Part shown: piece by piece, positions 17,268 to 26,459 of the stretch
Layout: the number at the start of each line of letters is the position of its first letter
Position numbering within the stretch: the first letter of the stretch is position 1
Source: Clostridia bacterium
Lineage (GTDB): Bacteria > Bacillota > Clostridia > Oscillospirales > CAG-272
NCBI GenBank assembly: GCA_017504405.1
Contig: JAFVRG010000002.1
Location: 117,731 to 181,730 of the forward strand
DNA length: 64,000 bases
Reading direction: 5' to 3'
Notes under the pieces: generated by a model
Seen by the model: only the letters and a program-made list of their open reading frames with translations
Databases searched by the model: none
What the model was told of the DNA's origin: nothing
Translations under genes and position numbers: made by a program

Positions 17268-17470
17268 TGAAATGTGCTACGCACATGAAATGATTGCTTT
17301 GCAATCTTGAAATGTACTCCCCTTGGTAGTACATGAAATGAAATAAATCCACACATGCCGAGAGGCATTTCACTCGCTGAAAGCGAATTTTATGCACAAA
17401 GTGCTTTTCACAAATCCCGCAAGGGATTTATTTCATAGCGTGTTCTCCGTTAAGGACAACACGCTAAATA
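17268..17470. repeat. Array of eight consecutive mini-hairpins
   Basis: Eight short perfect inverted repeats follow one another: stems at 17272/17281 (ATGTGC), 17292/17301 (GATTGC), 17312/17328 (ATGTACT), 17355/17364 (ATGCC), 17374/17382 (TCGCT), 17394/17401 (GCAC), 17412/17423 (AAATCCC) and 17437/17458 (AGCGTGTT). Spacers on the left read TGAAATG and those on the right read ATTTCA or TTTCAC, so the whole block is itself roughly palindromic. No ORF is supported. The stem sequences differ from each other, so this is not a simple tandem repeat or a CRISPR. Confidence 0.75.
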
Positions 17471-17482
17471 TGGCAGCCCCTT

Positions 17483-18841
17483 TTAGTTTTTCAAAGAGTG
17501 TATAGGTGCAGGGATACGTCCGCCACGTGCTATGAAATCAGCGCAGGAATACGGACTTAACTTCATAATAGGGGCATAGCCGAGAAGTCCTCCGAAGGAC
17601 ACGCTCTCGCCAACACCCTTTCCGTATGCGGGAATGACACGGACTGCTGTTGTTTTCGTATTGGCAACGCCTATTGAAATCTCATCCGCAATAATTCCGC
17701 ATATCGTTTCCGCAGAGGTATCACCCGGCACTGCTATCATATCGAGTCCGACAGAGCAAACCGCCGTCATAGCCTCGAGCTTTTCGAGGGAGAGCGCACC
17801 GCACTCCGCCGCCGCTATCATACCTGCATCCTCTGATACGGGTATGAACGCACCCGAAAGACCGCCGACGTGAGAGGACGCCATAACGCCGCCCTTCTTT
17901 ACCGCATCGTTGAGAAGCGCCAGAGCCGCCGTTGTGCCGTGACCGCCGCACTTTTCAAGTCCCATTCCCTCAAGTATATAGGCAACCGAGTCGCCTACCG
18001 CAGGGGTGGGTGCGAGAGATAAGTCAACAATTCCGAACGGAACGCCGAGTCGCTTTGATGCCTCTGTGGCAACCAGCTGACCCATTCTCGTTATCTTGAA
18101 CGCGGTTTTCTTTATCGTTTCGGCAAGGGTTGAAAAATCGCAATTGCCCGCACGCTTCACCGCCGAGGCAACAACACCGGGACCCGAAACGCCAACGTTT
18201 ATTACCGTTTCTGCCTCGCCGACACCGTGGAATGCACCCGCCATAAAGGGGTTATCCTCAGGCACGTTTGCAAACACAACCAGCTTTGCGCAGCCGATAG
18301 ACTCGTTATCCCTTGTAAGGTATGCGGTCTTTTTAATTACCTGACCCATAAGGGCTACCGCATCCATATTTATACCCGCCTTCGTCGATGCGACGTTGAC
18401 TGACGAGCACACCCTGCCTGTTGTAGCGAGCGCCTCGGGTATTGATTCGATAAGATTTCTTGAATTGTTGGAAAATCCCTTCTGCACGAGTGCGCTGTAA
18501 CCGCCGATAAAGTTTATACCGAGTGTGTCTGCCGCACGGTCAAGGGCTTTTGCTATTTTTACGTAATCGTCAGGTGTGAACCTGCCGCCGACAAGCGATA
18601 TAGGGGTTACCGAAACACGCTTGTTTATGATAGGAATACCGAGCTCCTTCTCTATATCACAGCCCGTCTTTACGAGGTTTTCTGCGGTTTTCGTCAGCTT
18701 GTCGTATATCCTGTCACAGACAATGCCCGTGTCGTCACCAGCGCAGTCGTAGAGCGAGATGCCCATCGTTATCGTTCTGATATCGAGGTTCTCGTCCTTT
18801 ATCATATTTATTGTTTCTAAGACGTCGTTTATGTTAAGCAT
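17483..18841 (-). CDS. UPF0210 (DUF711, PFL-like) family protein
   Basis: A 452-aa protein with the typical family opening ([23 protein letters not shown]) and full-length architecture, including the Gly-rich blocks [13 protein letters not shown] and [16 protein letters not shown]. The family is structurally related to glycyl-radical enzymes but has no established reaction. It is regularly found next to a small ACT-domain protein, as here, where the ACT gene ends nine bases upstream. The ribosome site is AGGGG. The pair probably forms a regulated complex, since ACT domains bind amino acids or similar small ligands. Confidence 0.9.
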   Translation of the reverse strand: MLNINDVLETINMIKDENLDIRTITMGISLYDCAGDDTGIVCDRIYDKLTKTAENLVKTGCDIEKELGIPIINKRVSVTPISLVGGRFTPDDYVKIAKALDRAADTLGINFIGGYSALVQKGFSNNSRNLIESIPEALATTGRVCSSVNVASTKAGINMDAVALMGQVIKKTAYLTRDNESIGCAKLVVFANVPEDNPFMAGAFHGVGEAETVINVGVSGPGVVASAVKRAGNCDFSTLAETIKKTAFKITRMGQLVATEASKRLGVPFGIVDLSLAPTPAVGDSVAYILEGMGLEKCGGHGTTAALALLNDAVKKGGVMASSHVGGLSGAFIPVSEDAGMIAAAECGALSLEKLEAMTAVCSVGLDMIAVPGDTSAETICGIIADEISIGVANTKTTAVRVIPAYGKGVGESVSFGGLLGYAPIMKLSPYSCADFIARGGRIPAPIHSLKN

Positions 18842-18850
18842 ATCTACCCC

Positions 18851-19120
18851 TTATATTCTGTGCATGGAGTTAAATATGCTCTCGTGCATTGTACGGATAT
18901 CCAGTCCGTTTTCCTCACCGAGTCTGCGGAGTGCATCAACCATATCCGTAAACGGAACGGTTATATCGGATATATCAACGACCATTATCATTGAAAAATA
19001 TTCCTTCAAAACCGTCTGCGATATTTCGGTAATATTTGCGCTTACCTCGGCACATTTCGTGCTAACCTTCGATATAATACCCTTTGCATCGTGTCCGACA
19101 ACGGTAATTACTGCCTTCAT
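18851..19120 (-). CDS. ACT-domain protein (UPF0237)
   Basis: An 89-aa single ACT domain (KAVITVVGHDAKGIISKVS) matching the UPF0237 family in length and motif. It is likely an amino-acid-binding regulatory subunit. It is the first gene of a two-gene unit with the UPF0210 protein and has a TAGGAG ribosome site. Known partners in other Firmicutes are the same, which supports both calls. Confidence 0.9.
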   Translation of the reverse strand: MKAVITVVGHDAKGIISKVSTKCAEVSANITEISQTVLKEYFSMIMVVDISDITVPFTDMVDALRRLGEENGLDIRTMHESIFNSMHRI

Positions 19121-19152
19121 TTTTTCTCCTATCTTTTCGGCATTGCCGTATT

Positions 19153-19995
19153 TTATCCTTTTTCTTTCGTGCCGAGCCTTTCGCCCATACGCACAGATGT
19201 TTCCTCGCCACCCTCAGTAGCGGTGAACAGCTCCTCACGCATAACAGCCGACCCCTTCTCCAAGAGAAGAATTACGGTTGAGCCGCCGTAGAGAAACATA
19301 CCCTTTTCCTCGCCCCTTTTTACCGTTGCGAGCCTATGATGATTTTTAATTTTACCGACCAAGAGAGCGCCGACCTCAATCTGTGTCACAGCGCCGAAAT
19401 TCTCGGTTTCCATAACTGTATATTCCCTGCAATTTTCCTTGAATACAGGTGTTTTTTCAAGTGCTATCGGGCGCACCGTGTGCAGTCTGCCCTTAATAAA
19501 AACATTATCCCCCTTACTTGCATTATCAACGTACACGTACCTGTGGTAATGATTTACGCAAAGGCGGAAAACAAGGCACACGCCCCCAAAGTATTTCTCC
19601 GCCAGCTCCCTGTCATTCAAAAGTGACTCGACGGTATACTCACGCCCCTTTACCGTAAATCTCGCATCGGGTGTGATTTCGTATGCGCTGAGGAGCCCGT
19701 CACAAGGAGCAATCAGCGCACAGGGGGTTTCGTCTATCGGGCGCAGGTCCTCCTTGATTTTTCTCGTAAAGCAATCGTTAAAGCATCTGAAGTCATCGGA
19801 ATAGTATTCCGATAAATCTATGCCGTTTTTCTTCACAAACCTGCGTATCAGCGGCAATGAAAGCCTACTGTCAAGAAACGCTCCAACGAGCCTTGATACC
19901 CACCGTGCGGTGAGCAAGCGGAGAATGAGCCTGCCTATGAGCGTGCCGTACAAAAACCTGAGCGATAGGCTCTCCTTATTCTTTTGCTTTTTCAT
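19153..19995 (-). CDS. psd: Phosphatidylserine decarboxylase proenzyme
   Basis: A 280-aa protein of the type I family. The catalytic pieces are present: Asp in APCDGLLS, His in NHYHRYVYVD, and the self-cleavage site GGST near residue 237, whose Ser becomes the pyruvoyl group. It converts phosphatidylserine to phosphatidylethanolamine at the membrane. Its ATG directly follows the stop of pssA, the enzyme that makes its substrate, so the two form a PE synthesis unit. The C-terminal tail after the cleavage site is short, as expected. Confidence 0.9.
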   Translation of the reverse strand: MKKQKNKESLSLRFLYGTLIGRLILRLLTARWVSRLVGAFLDSRLSLPLIRRFVKKNGIDLSEYYSDDFRCFNDCFTRKIKEDLRPIDETPCALIAPCDGLLSAYEITPDARFTVKGREYTVESLLNDRELAEKYFGGVCLVFRLCVNHYHRYVYVDNASKGDNVFIKGRLHTVRPIALEKTPVFKENCREYTVMETENFGAVTQIEVGALLVGKIKNHHRLATVKRGEEKGMFLYGGSTVILLLEKGSAVMREELFTATEGGEETSVRMGERLGTKEKG

Positions 19996-20691
19996 TTATC
20001 TGAGCAAAAAGCGTGCGGCAATCATAACCGCAGCCTCAACTGCGCCTATCGCAACGAGCATAAGTATTTCTCTCATACCGGGCTTTTTCATCTGGAATTT
20101 AGTCAAAAACAGTATTCCCGCAAGGCTCATTGTTGCAAAGTAAACAGGCATAATATCCACCTGATATGCGTTTCTCAAAACGTATTGCAGAAGCAAAACA
20201 GTCGGGAATATAATAGCCGCCGAGGTTACGGGCAAGCCGAGGTAGTATTTACGAATACCCGACTCCTTGCTCTGCCTTTCCTCCTCGGTAACGTTGAAGT
20301 AGGCAAGCCTTATCAGTGCCGCAAGCATATAAAGGAGCATAACTGCGAACAAAAGCACCTTGAACGCCTTGCCGATAAAGAGGTCCTGAACCGAGATAAA
20401 AATGTTAGAGCTGCGGAGCATTGCCGCACCTATACACGCAGGCAGAACGCCGAATGCTATTACGTCGGAAAGGGAATCTATCTGTATTCCGAACTTGCAC
20501 TCAGTCGGGGTTCTGTCCTTCTTCATCCTCGCAACCTTGCCGTCAAACGCATCGCAAAGACCGCAGAAAAGCAAGAAAAACATTCCCATATAAGGGTGTC
20601 CGTTTCCGCTGAGCGATACCATTATTCCAAGTCCCGCAGACAGGAGCGATGCGTAGGTGAGCCACATTGTGTAGTTGAAAAATCCTAACAT
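19996..20691 (-). CDS. pssA: CDP-diacylglycerol-serine O-phosphatidyltransferase
   Basis: A 231-aa membrane protein with the complete CDP-alcohol phosphatidyltransferase signature: D-G near residue 50, K-V-A-R, then G, D and D in FGIQIDSLSD. Six or seven membrane helices follow. It makes phosphatidylserine from CDP-diacylglycerol and serine. It has an AAGGA ribosome site and is immediately followed by psd. The flippase-like gene lies 39 bp upstream in the same direction, so a three-gene transcript from the promoter at 21866-21894 is likely. Confidence 0.92.
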   Translation of the reverse strand: MLGFFNYTMWLTYASLLSAGLGIMVSLSGNGHPYMGMFFLLFCGLCDAFDGKVARMKKDRTPTECKFGIQIDSLSDVIAFGVLPACIGAAMLRSSNIFISVQDLFIGKAFKVLLFAVMLLYMLAALIRLAYFNVTEEERQSKESGIRKYYLGLPVTSAAIIFPTVLLLQYVLRNAYQVDIMPVYFATMSLAGILFLTKFQMKKPGMREILMLVAIGAVEAAVMIAARFLLR

Positions 20692-20730
20692 AATTAAAAA
20701 TCCTTTACAAAATCGTATTGAGAGAGTTCG

Positions 20731-21828
20731 TCAGTTTTCGGTGGGTGTGTCAGCCGCCCTCGGTCTGCGCCTGAAAAAGCATTGAACGAGGAAGGTTATC
20801 CCGCAAAGTATCACGCAGAAATAGAAGGAAACGGTACGGCTGAGCAAATCAAGATTAGTTGTCATAGGTGCCGTCATCATTTTTGAAAATCCGTCAAGAA
20901 TCAGAAAATCTATAATGCCCATAGCGCCGGGAATAGGCACTGTGTTAGAGCCGAGCACGACCATACTCTGCACCGCAAAAACGCTGATTATCAGGGATAT
21001 GCTGCCACCCGTAGCGAGGAAGCAGAAAACCGTTACCATAACGAGTGACAGGCGTTGGAGGAAATTGTACCCAAGAGCCCTCGCCAGCACCCAGTTTTTT
21101 CCCTTCAGCTGAGATGAATATCTGCTGTAATTTTTTATGTAGTTGCCAAGGCGCTCCTGCTTGCGCTCAACGTTTCTTACAAGCTTGATTTTTGCAAGAA
21201 TACGGAGCAAAAAGCTACCCATTTTATGTAGCCACTCTCCTTTTTTGAGAAGAAGAATGAAAAACACCGCCATAAAAATCTGACATACACAGCCAACGAT
21301 AATCAAAACCTTCGAAAACGTCGAAAAGCCGAGAAACATCGAGGGCTTGAGTACAAATGCAAGAAGACCTATAATTATTATTGCAAAGGTGTACATAACG
21401 AGATTTGCAATAAGAACGACGGTGGTGACAGAGCCGGGGATCTTATCCCTCATCATAAGGTAAGCGCTGGCAGGCTGTCCGCCCGACGCCGATGGGGTTA
21501 TTGCGGAAAAATATATATCTCCCACAGAATACCCTATGCCCTGCCACACGTTTCTCTTATAGCCAAATGACTTAGATATAGTAAGCAACGCCATTCCCTC
21601 GAAAAGCACGTAGGCGATCATTGCGGCAAATGCGGCAGCCAGCCACGGCATTTTCAGGTTTTTGAGAAAGTGGAGAAAGGAGGTGAAGGAAAAATCCTTA
21701 TTCTGCGCAGTAACAGCCCATACCGTCAGCACAGCGATTACTATGAAAACAACAGTCCAAAGAATTTTATTCTTCTGACTTTTCTGCGGTGTGCGGCGGT
21801 TTTTCTGCCCGAGAGCGCTGTCCTGCAT
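20731..21828 (-). CDS. Flippase-like membrane protein, LPG_synthase_TM (UPF0104) family
   Basis: A 365-aa integral membrane protein with about eight helices and the family blocks AITPSASGGQPASAYLM (residues about 109-125) and TVPIPGAMGIIDFLI (about 294-308). The family includes the flippase half of MprF and stand-alone lipid transporters. The soluble lysyl-transferase domain of MprF is absent. It leads the pssA-psd transcript, which suggests a role in moving or modifying the phospholipids those enzymes make. The ribosome site is AGGGAG nine bases before the ATG. Confidence 0.85.
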   Translation of the reverse strand: MQDSALGQKNRRTPQKSQKNKILWTVVFIVIAVLTVWAVTAQNKDFSFTSFLHFLKNLKMPWLAAAFAAMIAYVLFEGMALLTISKSFGYKRNVWQGIGYSVGDIYFSAITPSASGGQPASAYLMMRDKIPGSVTTVVLIANLVMYTFAIIIIGLLAFVLKPSMFLGFSTFSKVLIIVGCVCQIFMAVFFILLLKKGEWLHKMGSFLLRILAKIKLVRNVERKQERLGNYIKNYSRYSSQLKGKNWVLARALGYNFLQRLSLVMVTVFCFLATGGSISLIISVFAVQSMVVLGSNTVPIPGAMGIIDFLILDGFSKMMTAPMTTNLDLLSRTVSFYFCVILCGITFLVQCFFRRRPRAADTPTEN

Positions 21829-21865
21829 CGCTGTGTCTCCCTTCTAAATAAAATAAATCTATTGT

Positions 21866-21894
21866 ATTATACCTTATATTAAAAATTTTGTCAA
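21866..21894 (-). promoter_or_regulatory. Consensus promoter of the flippase-pssA-psd unit
   Basis: Read on the minus strand: TTGACA (21894-21889), 17-bp spacer, TATAAT (21871-21866). Both hexamers are perfect. Confidence 0.85.
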
Positions 21895-21988
21895 TATGTA
21901 TTTAAATTTTGGTAAAATTTAGGACAGTTATTCTTTTTTGTCTGTCCGTCAAATAAGCTTCGGGTAAACTTTTTATTAAATTTGGGCA

Positions 21989-22025
21989 TATAATACTTGC
22001 ATAAAGTAAAAGTATATTATATAAT
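21989..22025 (+). promoter_or_regulatory. Promoter region of the murD operon
   Basis: Two perfect TATAAT boxes occur, at 21989-21994 and 22020-22025. The second has TTGCAT 17 bp upstream (21997-22002) but would start transcription inside the ribosome site; the first has only a weak -35. Which is used cannot be decided from sequence. Confidence 0.45.
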
Positions 22026-22038
22026 AAAAGGAGTACCT

Positions 22039-23430
22039 ATGGATTTTCCTTATAAACGGGTAGCGCTCGTCGGTATGGGTAAATCAAACGTATCGGTTGC
22101 CCGCTTTCTTTCAAAAAGAGGGATATCCCTCATTTTGTGCGACAAAAACCCCAATTGCTCCATCCCCGACTCTGTGCGCCGGGTGTGTGAGCTGCGGCTC
22201 GGTGAGCCCTACCTGAATTTTGACGGCGCAGAATGTATTTTCGTGTCCCCGGGCATACGGCGTGATTTGCCGCAAATACTGGCGGCAGAGAAAAACGGTG
22301 CCGTTGTGAGCAGCGAGGCCGAGCTGTTCTTTTCACTCTGCCCTGCGAAAATCATCGCAGTTACGGGCAGTGACGGAAAAACGACTACGACAACTATGGT
22401 TTACAATATCCTGCGAAAAAGGCACAGCGCCTGTTTGTGCGGAAACGTCGGCATTCCTATGATGGATACCTTGGACTCGCTAAGCGAGAACAGCTTTGCC
22501 GCAGTTGAGCTATCCAGCTTTCAGCTCATGTCGCTTACGCCCAAAAACGCCTCTGCTGCAATAACCAACGTAACCGAAAACCATCTCAATTGGCATACGG
22601 ATATGAACGAGTATATATCGGCAAAGCTAAACGTATACAAAAACACCGACAGGGCGGTTATAAATGCAGACGACAGTATATGCCAAAAAATCAACGGCTC
22701 TGTTTATTTCTCAACAACGCAAAGCGTTGGCGAGCTTCGCTCCCGTCACTGTGCCCAAGGGTATGCCTGTATTGAAAACGGCGATGCCTTTTTGTACGAA
22801 CAGGGTGAGCGCCGCAGAATGTTTTCCGTGTGGGATTTGAGGGTAAAGGGAGAGCATAATTTAAAAAACGCCCTCGCTGCCGCCGTGCTGTGCGCCCCGT
22901 TTTGCTCGGATACCGATATTTCAGCGGCATTAAAAGAATTTAGAGGTGTACCTCACCGAGCTGAGGTTATCGGAAAGCATAACAAAATCACCTTCATCGA
23001 CAGCTCGATTGATTCCACTCCGTCAAGGACTGCGGCAACTCTGTCGTCGCTTGGAGGGGGCTGTGTTGTTATATGCGGCGGCAAGAACAAGGGGCTTTCC
23101 TACGAGCCTCTGTGCGAGGCGCTTTTGCGCTATGCAAGGGCGGTCGTTTTCACAGGGGAGTGCGGCGAGGATATGATGTCCGCTCTTTCGCAGATGCGAA
23201 ACGGGGCAACCGTTGATGCCCGCTATGAGCCTGACTTTGACCGAGCTATACCCGACACCCTCTATGAGCCTGACTTTGACCGAGCCGTAAAGCTCGCCGC
23301 TTCGGTTGCGAGTGCGGGCGAGAAGGTAGTGCTCAGCCCCGCAGCCACGAGTTTTGACACCTTTAACAACTACGTTGAGCGCTCCGAGCGCTTCAAAAGG
23401 ATAATACAGGATTACATAAATTCCCACTGA
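22039..23430 (+). CDS. murD: UDP-N-acetylmuramoyl-L-alanine--D-glutamate ligase
   Basis: A 463-aa Mur ligase with the ATP-binding loop VTGSDGKTTTTT, the family block ELSSFQL and the C-terminal SPAATSFDTF. It adds D-glutamate to the peptidoglycan precursor in the cytoplasm. The ATG at 22039 has an AAAGGAG site; the longer frame from 21997 overlaps the promoter. It is outside any division or cell-wall cluster and instead heads a peptidase operon. Near the C-terminus a 39-bp segment is duplicated in frame (23224 and 23263), giving YEPDFDRA twice. Confidence 0.93.
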   Translation: MDFPYKRVALVGMGKSNVSVARFLSKRGISLILCDKNPNCSIPDSVRRVCELRLGEPYLNFDGAECIFVSPGIRRDLPQILAAEKNGAVVSSEAELFFSLCPAKIIAVTGSDGKTTTTTMVYNILRKRHSACLCGNVGIPMMDTLDSLSENSFAAVELSSFQLMSLTPKNASAAITNVTENHLNWHTDMNEYISAKLNVYKNTDRAVINADDSICQKINGSVYFSTTQSVGELRSRHCAQGYACIENGDAFLYEQGERRRMFSVWDLRVKGEHNLKNALAAAVLCAPFCSDTDISAALKEFRGVPHRAEVIGKHNKITFIDSSIDSTPSRTAATLSSLGGGCVVICGGKNKGLSYEPLCEALLRYARAVVFTGECGEDMMSALSQMRNGATVDARYEPDFDRAIPDTLYEPDFDRAVKLAASVASAGEKVVLSPAATSFDTFNNYVERSERFKRIIQDYINSH

Positions 23431-23442
23431 AAGGACAGAAAA

Positions 23443-24456
23443 ATGACTGTCGAGAGAGAAATTCTTGAAAAGCTGCTCAAAATCCCCACCGTGTCGGGAC
23501 ACGAGAGCGAATACGCACCGAAAATAAAAGACGCTCTGTCAGTATATTTTGACGAAATATCCATTGACGGTGTGGGCAACGTAGCAGTTTTCAAAAAATC
23601 AAAGAACACTAATGCCAAAAAGCTCTTGATTGATGCTCATATCGACCAGATAGGCTTTCTCGTTTCAAAAACCGAGGAGGACGGATTTTTGCGTGTGGCG
23701 AGCATTGGCGGTATAGATGCGAGAACCTTGCCGTCAAGCGACGTTTTGGTGTGCTCGGATGCACCGTTTTTTGCAGTCGTTTCCTCGACACCCCCTCATT
23801 TATCCGACTCGGACAGCAAGCTTGCGATAGCGTCGGAAATTCTGATAGACACAGGCTTTTCTTCGGATGAATTAAAGTCACGTGTACGCATAGGCGACGC
23901 CGTTGTGTTCGCAGGCCTACCTGCGGATTTGGCGTGCGGAGCAATATGCTCCCCCGCACTTGATAACAAGCTGTGTGCCGCCGCTGCGCTTGCCGCACTC
24001 TACGAGGCAGAGTGCGAATACGACACCTACGTTCTGCTCTCGGTAAGAGAGGAGAGCGGCGGCTTTGTCGGCGCACGTGTCGGCATAGCCGAAATAAAGC
24101 CCGATATGGCTATCGTGTGCGACGTGAATTTCGCACGTGCGTACGGTGCCCAAAATCGTGAGAGCATCGAAAGAGGCAAGGGCCCCTCGGTTTCGATTTC
24201 TGCGCTGACAGACAGAGTCCTTACAAATGATATCATTTCTCTTGCAAAGCAAAAGGAAATTTTGCTCCAAACGGTAGTCGAGGCATCTGACCTCGGCTCA
24301 AACGCAAATATTGCCGCAATAACGGCAGAGGGTGTGCGTACTGCCGCAATCAGCCTGCCTATAACGAATATGCACTCAACAAGTGAATGTGCATCGCTCT
24401 CCGACCTTTGCGATATGAAAAGACTGCTCGCTGAAATTATGGGAGGCAAGATATGA
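23443..24456 (+). CDS. M42-family aminopeptidase-like metallopeptidase A
   Basis: A 337-aa protein of the M42 (glutamyl aminopeptidase / TET) family. The metal and catalytic residues appear intact: DAHID (about residues 64-68), ALDNK, the catalytic Glu pair in VREES, Asp in VCDVNFA and the last His in NMHSTS. M42 enzymes form dodecameric tetrahedral shells that trim peptides in the cytoplasm. The late region SDLGSNAN differs from the usual GG-x-DA loop. It starts 12 bp after murD with a GAAAGGA site and overlaps the next paralogue by 4 bp. Confidence 0.85.
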   Translation: MTVEREILEKLLKIPTVSGHESEYAPKIKDALSVYFDEISIDGVGNVAVFKKSKNTNAKKLLIDAHIDQIGFLVSKTEEDGFLRVASIGGIDARTLPSSDVLVCSDAPFFAVVSSTPPHLSDSDSKLAIASEILIDTGFSSDELKSRVRIGDAVVFAGLPADLACGAICSPALDNKLCAAAALAALYEAECEYDTYVLLSVREESGGFVGARVGIAEIKPDMAIVCDVNFARAYGAQNRESIERGKGPSVSISALTDRVLTNDIISLAKQKEILLQTVVEASDLGSNANIAAITAEGVRTAAISLPITNMHSTSECASLSDLCDMKRLLAEIMGGKI

Positions 24457-25508
24457 ATAATCTCGAGCTTCTCTCCCGTCTGTCCTGCGCCTTTGGCCCA
24501 TCGGGCTGTGAGAGCGAGGTCACAAAAACAATTGAAAAAGAGATAACCCCCTATGCAGACAGCGTGTACACCGACACGCTCGGCAACCTCGTTGCCGTGT
24601 ATAAGGGCAAGTCAAGCGATAAAAAGCTCTTGCTCGCTGCACACACCGATGAGGTGGGCTTTATGGTGAGCGAAATCGAGGACACGGGTATGCTCTGCTT
24701 TTCAAAGCTCGGCGGTATAGACAACTCCGTATTGCTCGGAAAAAGAGTGACGGTTGGCGATGGGCGTGTGCGAGGCGTGATTTCCTCAACTCCCTTTCAC
24801 CTCATCGAAAAGGATAAAAGGTGCGATGCACCGAGCGACGGGGCACTCTATATCGATATAGGCGCAAATTCAAGGGAAGAAGCGGAGAAGCTCGTCAGCC
24901 TTGGCGATTTTGCGACCTTTGAATCCGAATTTTTCGAGCTCGGCGCTCATAAGATAAAGGGCAAGGCGCTCGATGACCGTGCAGGCGCTTTCGTTATGAT
25001 TGAGCTTCTGTGCCGCCTTTATACAGAGGGGGTACGCCCCGATTTCGACCTCGTGCTCGCTTTTACCGTCAGAGAGGAGCTCGGCTATTCGGGCGCAGGA
25101 GTAGTAGCGGCAAGGGAGAATCCGAATGCGGCGATAGTTTTGGAAACAACGGCGATAGCCGACCTATGCGGCACGCCCGAGCATAAGCGTGTTGCCGAGC
25201 AGGGTGGCGGTGCGGTAATTTCTGCACTTGACCGTTCGAGCATATATCCGAGAGATGCCGTTGAATACGCACTTGACTGTGCAAAAAGGCACGGCATACC
25301 TACCCAAATAAAAAAATTTATATCGGGCGGAAACGATGCCGCCCATATCGGAAAGACGCTCGACGGCATCAAGGTTTTGGCAATGAGCCTGCCGACAAGA
25401 TACCTTCACTCCCCAGCCTGTGTTGTGGACAAGCGTGATATTTCTTCTATGCTCGACCACGTATACTGCATAATAACCGACCCGAAAACCAAGGAGGTAC
25501 TGCTGTGA
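24453..25508 (+). CDS. M42-family aminopeptidase B (canonical)
   Basis: A 351-aa protein with every M42 hallmark: AAHTDEVGF, KALDDRAGAF, TVREELGYSGAG, an acidic ligand in VLETT, the GGNDAAH loop and the final His in RYLHSP. It is the most conventional member of the three and the likely active peptidase. It overlaps both neighbours by 4 bp, so subunits A, B and C are produced from coupled translation. Confidence 0.9.
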   Translation: MNNLELLSRLSCAFGPSGCESEVTKTIEKEITPYADSVYTDTLGNLVAVYKGKSSDKKLLLAAHTDEVGFMVSEIEDTGMLCFSKLGGIDNSVLLGKRVTVGDGRVRGVISSTPFHLIEKDKRCDAPSDGALYIDIGANSREEAEKLVSLGDFATFESEFFELGAHKIKGKALDDRAGAFVMIELLCRLYTEGVRPDFDLVLAFTVREELGYSGAGVVAARENPNAAIVLETTAIADLCGTPEHKRVAEQGGGAVISALDRSSIYPRDAVEYALDCAKRHGIPTQIKKFISGGNDAAHIGKTLDGIKVLAMSLPTRYLHSPACVVDKRDISSMLDHVYCIITDPKTKEVLL

Positions 25509-26458
25509 TTGAAAGCATAAAAAAGCACAGTGCCCTCGTATGCGTATCGGGGCGTGAGGAAAAAAGGCTTCTTGCGATAGAGAAAGAGCTTTCGGACTGC
25601 AAGCTCTCAACCGTGCGTGACGGCTTTGGCAATTTAATTGTCAGCAAAAATGGGCTTGCCGCTGTCGATACGGCGGTAATTGTGCCTGTTGACACCGAGG
25701 GCTTCTACGTTAACTGTATTGAAAGCGACGGAAGGCTGAGGATAGGCGCTGTCGGTGAAGTGCCGAAGGATATTTCCTCGCAGACCCTTATCACCGAAAA
25801 CGGCATTGTCGGCAAGGTGTCGGACAATGCAAAAAAAATCATTGACTGCACCGTTGATATAGGTGCTAAGAGCAACCGTGAGGCAGAAGCCGCCGTAAAT
25901 ATAGGCGACACCCTGTCGCTCTATAACCCCGTGTACCTGTCGGAAAGCACGCTGAACGGAGCGCATCTCTCGACAGGGGTTATGCTCGCCCTCGTGCTTG
26001 ACATCATAAAAACACAGGGGATAAGCCGTAGGGTGTGCGTTATTTTCGCAACGCAATGCTCTGTCGGAATGAGAGGCGCAAGATGCGCAGGCTACCTTGC
26101 GGATGCCAAAAGGACGGTACTGCTCGGCGCAATTGATGCAAAGCATGCGCCGCTCGGCTCGGGTGTCGCAATTGTTATAAAGGATGCGGATATCATATCC
26201 GACGTTCTTATGGCAAGGGCGGTTGAGGATTTTGCAAACGAGCAACGTATAGACGCAAGCGTTGCGGTTACGGGCGAAGCATCAGCATTTCAGAATATAC
26301 TTTCAATAGGCAGACACGGAACAAGGCTGTTGAAAATTGCACTGCCCGTAGATAATATTCGTGGGCAAAATGAATCGGTAAATACAGGGGATTTGACCGA
26401 GTGCGAGAGAATTGTCGGCGCACTCTTAGCAGACAAAATTCCCTTTGAAAGGATATAA
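25505..26458 (+). CDS. M42-like protein C, predicted catalytically inactive
   Basis: A 317-aa paralogue starting at GTG 25505 (GTGA overlap). Fold-level similarity to its neighbours is clear in the N-terminal block, the GDTL region and the ALPVDNIR end. Aligned to paralogue B, the ligand positions are lost: AHTDE becomes PVDTE (His to Pro; Asp63 kept), LDDRAG becomes LSTGVM, the catalytic Glu pair becomes Cys-Ser (ATQCSVGMRGA), and the last His becomes Arg (NIRGQ). It is not truncated or frameshifted and keeps good codons and a coupled start. I infer a structural or regulatory subunit of a mixed complex. Confidence 0.75.
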   Translation: MIESIKKHSALVCVSGREEKRLLAIEKELSDCKLSTVRDGFGNLIVSKNGLAAVDTAVIVPVDTEGFYVNCIESDGRLRIGAVGEVPKDISSQTLITENGIVGKVSDNAKKIIDCTVDIGAKSNREAEAAVNIGDTLSLYNPVYLSESTLNGAHLSTGVMLALVLDIIKTQGISRRVCVIFATQCSVGMRGARCAGYLADAKRTVLLGAIDAKHAPLGSGVAIVIKDADIISDVLMARAVEDFANEQRIDASVAVTGEASAFQNILSIGRHGTRLLKIALPVDNIRGQNESVNTGDLTECERIVGALLADKIPFERI

Positions 26459-26459
26459 A

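Noticed and set aside
17268..17470. CRISPR array
   Set aside because: The hairpin stems differ from each other, spacers are short and similar rather than unique, and no cas gene is near.
19984..20688. 234-aa plus-strand ORF over pssA
   Set aside because: Antisense to a clear CDP-alcohol transferase; no start signals.
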